In this document: positions 61,957 through 64,000 of the stretch, piece after piece
Layout: each line of letters opens with the position of its first letter
Position numbering within the stretch: the first letter of the stretch is position 1
Origin: Pseudovibrio axinellae
GTDB taxonomy: Bacteria > Pseudomonadota > Alphaproteobacteria > Rhizobiales > Stappiaceae
Direction of reading: 5' to 3'
DNA: 64,000 nucleotides
Assembly (NCBI RefSeq): GCF_900110875.1
Contig: NZ_FOFM01000004.1
Location: forward strand, 1-64,000
Notes under the pieces: model-generated
Databases searched by the model: none
What the model saw: the letters and a program-made list of their open reading frames with translations, nothing else
What the model was told of the DNA's origin: nothing
Position numbers and translations under genes: made by a program

Positions 61957-63309
61957 TCATGCAACAAACCTTGCTTGTTCAATTTCCTGCGCCACTTCTT
62001 CAACCAGCTGGATACGCTTGCCTACCCATGTAGCGACGTTGCCAGGCCATGAGTTGCCGTTAGATTTGTATCGCGGGCCATCAGGGCACATGTCTGCGGG
62101 TTTATTGCGGTATGGAATTCTCGTGTAATTGTCAGGGAAGCCCATCAGACGCTCACATTCTGTCGGCGTGAGCCGGCGCGCTGCTTGATGCTGGCACACA
62201 GCCGCATGACCACCTGCGTTTTGGTGAGATTTATTGTGGCCCATTGACCGCAAAGTAGGATGCGAGCCGTCCTCGATGTATTGAACCTCAGTACCTTTGC
62301 AATCAAACGCGATCGGCACTATCGGTGTTCGGCGGCCAGTCCCGTCTTCGCTCGCGTCAAATCCCTCACCTTGAAGAGTGTGGGCGACGTAAGTCTCAAG
62401 ATCTGCAGCAAGTGAACTATTTGGCTTGGCTAAGAGAGTATGCGAGACAAATAGGCCACACCCACTATTTATGTGCTGGTTTTCAAGTCCTTGCTTCGTC
62501 CCAAAATGAGCGTTCAGCGTTGGCGCGACTTCCGCGCATTCCAGCACCGCACCAGCGAGCTGATTACGAATAGGCCCGTCTTTTGCTCTCGTGTCTAACG
62601 TCGGGCTTACTTCTGCAAAGCCACCGCCTTGAGGGCCGAACTCAATGCCTCTGGAAGTTGCTTTCCCCGCTTCTCTGCGCGGCGGAGAATTCCCGAGCAG
62701 GCTTTGGGGCTCAGATAATACCGCTGCGGGATATCGCCAGTCTCCAAAATATCCGACAAGGAACACACGGCGTCTACGTTGTGGGACGGCGTGAGGGTAG
62801 CCGTCCACTCGGCAGTATTGGGCATCGAGAACCCTGTAACTCCACCCGTACCCGAGTTGCCCCAGCGCACCGAGGAATGATCCGAAATCACTCGTTTCTG
62901 TAGCTTCCCATTCTTCCCCTTCTTCCAGATCACCCGGCGGCGCATCTCCTGACCAGGATGACAGGACACCGGGGACGTTCTCCCAAACGACCCATCTAGG
63001 CCGGTATCTATTAACGATTGCAAGGAAGGAGAGAGTGAGGTTTCCCCGTGGGTCAGCAAGCCCCTTACGTAATCCCGCAACTGAAAAGGCTTGGCACGGG
63101 GTACCTCCGCAAACAAGGTCAACTGGTCCAAGGTCAGGCCACTCCTCAAATTTTGTCATGTCGCCCAAGTTAGGCACGTCTGGGTAATGGTGCTTCAACA
63201 CCGCACACGGGAAAGGCTCGATCTCGGAGAATGCTATTGGTTCCCATCCTAAGGGCTTCCACGCCACTGAAGCAGCCTCGATGCCTGAGCACACTGAAAG
63301 AAATCTCAT
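61957..63309 (-). CDS. C5-cytosine DNA methyltransferase (phage Dcm type)
   Basis: Motif I LSVCSGIEAASVAW, motif IV GTPCQAFSVAG with catalytic C72, motif VI WENVPGV (E110), motif VIII PQRRRRVF (Q177 region) and motif X KSNGNSW are all present. It methylates cytosine in double-stranded DNA using SAM. The target-recognition region is long and contains recurrent (P/H)TL units. The ATG at 63309 has GGAGG upstream; the frame to 63525 overlaps the preceding small gene. No restriction enzyme is adjacent, which suits an orphan phage enzyme. Confidence 0.93.
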   Translation of the reverse strand: MRFLSVCSGIEAASVAWKPLGWEPIAFSEIEPFPCAVLKHHYPDVPNLGDMTKFEEWPDLGPVDLVCGGTPCQAFSVAGLRKGLADPRGNLTLSFLAIVNRYRPRWVVWENVPGVLSSWSGDAPPGDLEEGEEWEATETSDFGSFLGALGQLGYGWSYRVLDAQYCRVDGYPHAVPQRRRRVFLVGYFGDWRYPAAVLSEPQSLLGNSPPRREAGKATSRGIEFGPQGGGFAEVSPTLDTRAKDGPIRNQLAGAVLECAEVAPTLNAHFGTKQGLENQHINSGCGLFVSHTLLAKPNSSLAADLETYVAHTLQGEGFDASEDGTGRRTPIVPIAFDCKGTEVQYIEDGSHPTLRSMGHNKSHQNAGGHAAVCQHQAARRLTPTECERLMGFPDNYTRIPYRNKPADMCPDGPRYKSNGNSWPGNVATWVGKRIQLVEEVAQEIEQARFVA

Positions 63310-63331
63310 GCCGCCTCCTACAAGTTGGCCT

Positions 63332-63562
63332 TTACTCGACTTCGAAAATTTCAGGCGTGGCGATTGGCTTTCGCAAATCAGCGTCATGCTGGGCGTCTCG
63401 CCGTGCCTCCCCTTCATCTCTTCGCCAAAGTGCATCAGTAACAGGACTCCAGAACGAAAATAGACGAAAGAAACTTGTTCTACGCTCAGCCAAATATCGG
63501 CGCTCGGTGCGGCAAAAATAATCATTACACACCTGAATGTTTCCTGCGCGTATCCTATACAT
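63332..63562 (-). CDS. Small charged island protein, unknown
   Basis: A 76-residue protein rich in Arg and Asp (RRTSFFRLFSFW, WRRDEGEARRDAQHDADLRK). GGTGAGG precedes the ATG at 63562, which lies just after the stop of the previous gene; the methyltransferase starts 22 bases later. No family recognised. Confidence 0.6.
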   Translation of the reverse strand: MYRIRAGNIQVCNDYFCRTERRYLAERRTSFFRLFSFWSPVTDALWRRDEGEARRDAQHDADLRKPIATPEIFEVE

Positions 63563-63564
63563 TT

Positions 63565-63807
63565 TCACCTCACCGGGGTTGTGGAGCTGTCGCCAGCTTC
63601 TTTGAATTCATTTGTGCCGGTGCCGTTGCATCGACCGCATTTGCTTAATGCGAGATAGAGGTAGTCATCGCGTCCGGTACCTGCGCACTTCTTTGAGGCG
63701 GGTTGCGGCTGTAGGGTTGGGCCGTAGCAAACCGGTGGCAAACCGAACCAGAACACCTGCCACATGCGCATTGTGTTTACTGTGATTATGAGAGGTAGGT
63801 TGGTCAT
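63565..63807 (-). CDS. Small protein with CxxCxGxG-type zinc motif
   Basis: An 80-residue protein with a DnaJ-like cysteine pattern: KKCAGTG and, about 15 residues later, SKCGRCNGTG. Such motifs bind zinc; the first copy has a single Cys, so the site may be incomplete or shared between subunits. The ATG at 63807 overlaps the previous stop by ATGA with GAGGGCG upstream. Function unknown. Confidence 0.65.
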   Translation of the reverse strand: MTNLPLIITVNTMRMWQVFWFGLPPVCYGPTLQPQPASKKCAGTGRDDYLYLALSKCGRCNGTGTNEFKEAGDSSTTPVR

Positions 63808-64000
63808 GCCTGCGCCCTCTGTTTGTGGTATGTTTTGATGCCGTCGCGGATGCATTTTTCTGAGAACTGGGTGTGGATTGAGATGGTGGGTACTGACCAG
63901 TTGAGGCGCGTGTTGAGTGTATGAAAGACCTGCATGCGAGCTGTTGCGGCTGCGTGTGTGTTGTTGTTGCCCTGAAAGATCGCATCCAGTGAGGTGTTGT
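63804..64000 (-). CDS. Partial island gene, 5' end outside the window
   Basis: An open frame enters from the right edge and ends at TGA 63804-63806, coupled by ATGA to the next gene. The visible C-terminal 64 residues (NTSLDAIFQGNN, NTRLNWSVPTISIHTQFSEK, IKTYHKQRAQA) show no known motif. The clean coupling and absence of stops support a real gene. Confidence 0.65.
   Translation of the reverse strand, partial: NTSLDAIFQGNNNTHAAATARMQVFHTLNTRLNWSVPTISIHTQFSEKCIRDGIKTYHKQRAQA

Larger units (their letters stand above)
59709..64000. mobile_element. Left end of a prophage or integrative island at tRNA-Ser
   Basis: A tyrosine integrase reads away from the tRNA and is followed by a run of short, overlapping minus-strand genes with a phage-type cytosine methyltransferase. 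The right att copy is not in the window, so the element continues beyond base 64000. The left boundary is taken as the tRNA 3' end. Confidence 0.75.

Noticed and set aside
63665-63985. A 106-codon minus-strand frame at the right edge
   Set aside because: It overlaps two better-supported frames coupled by ATGA and has a composition typical of an out-of-frame reading.

Overview
The window looks like the chromosome of a marine alphaproteobacterium of the Rhodobacterales/Stappiaceae type. Base composition is moderate. The gene set includes an NAD-linked Fds formate dehydrogenase, a DctPQM TRAP transporter, Liv-type and Pot-type ABC systems, and an imuA-imuB-dnaE2 cassette. A Pseudovibrio-like host would fit, but that is inference from gene content; no rRNA or marker tree was available.

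Layout. (1) 1-9170 is loosely packed and partly decaying: a PLD-type nuclease-like protein, a metallophosphoesterase, a remnant of a second GSCFA gene beside an intact GSCFA-TPR gene, pyrE, a membrane-anchored endonuclease/phosphatase-fold protein, a GNAT acetyltransferase, an alpha/beta-hydrolase pseudogene and a secreted cysteine-rich protein. (2) 9436-14751 is the mutagenic translesion cassette imuA-imuB-dnaE2. (3) 14824-20475 holds an AaeXAB-like efflux set, an AmpR-like LysR regulator and a divergent class A beta-lactamase. (4) 20529-24076 has a sulfatase/phosphonate monoesterase-like gene, a DeoR regulator and a DMT transporter. (5) 24271-30508 is a LysR gene followed by fdsGBA and fdsD. 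(6) 30619-35974 has a nitrilase-family hydrolase, an RpiR regulator and a TRAP transporter, then a lone TolC-type gene at 36387. (7) 38108-46592 is a five-gene branched-chain-type ABC importer, an IclR regulator and a pair of acyl-CoA dehydrogenases, probably one catabolic unit. (8) 46679-55714 is a polyamine module: potFGHI-type importer, agmatinase and a glutamylpolyamine synthetase-like gene on the minus strand, with a GntR regulator and a putrescine-type aminotransferase on the plus strand. Similar TTTGTGATCA operator sequences lie on both sides of the GntR gene. (9) 55718-59409 is a TetR/CecR-type regulator with an HlyD-ATPase-permease exporter; a perfect 24-bp palindrome lies upstream of the regulator. 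(10) At 59619 a tRNA-Ser(GCT) is followed by 12-bp tandem repeats, a tyrosine integrase and a tightly coupled minus-strand operon with a cytosine DNA methyltransferase. This is the left end of a prophage or integrative island that runs off the right edge.

Coding starts were often moved inward from the longest reading frame to the codon with a good ribosome-binding site. Functions come from recognised motifs read by eye; no database search was possible. The least explained parts are the PLD protein's C-terminal half, the cysteine-rich duplicated protein at 8287, the GSCFA remnant and the small island proteins after 61146.
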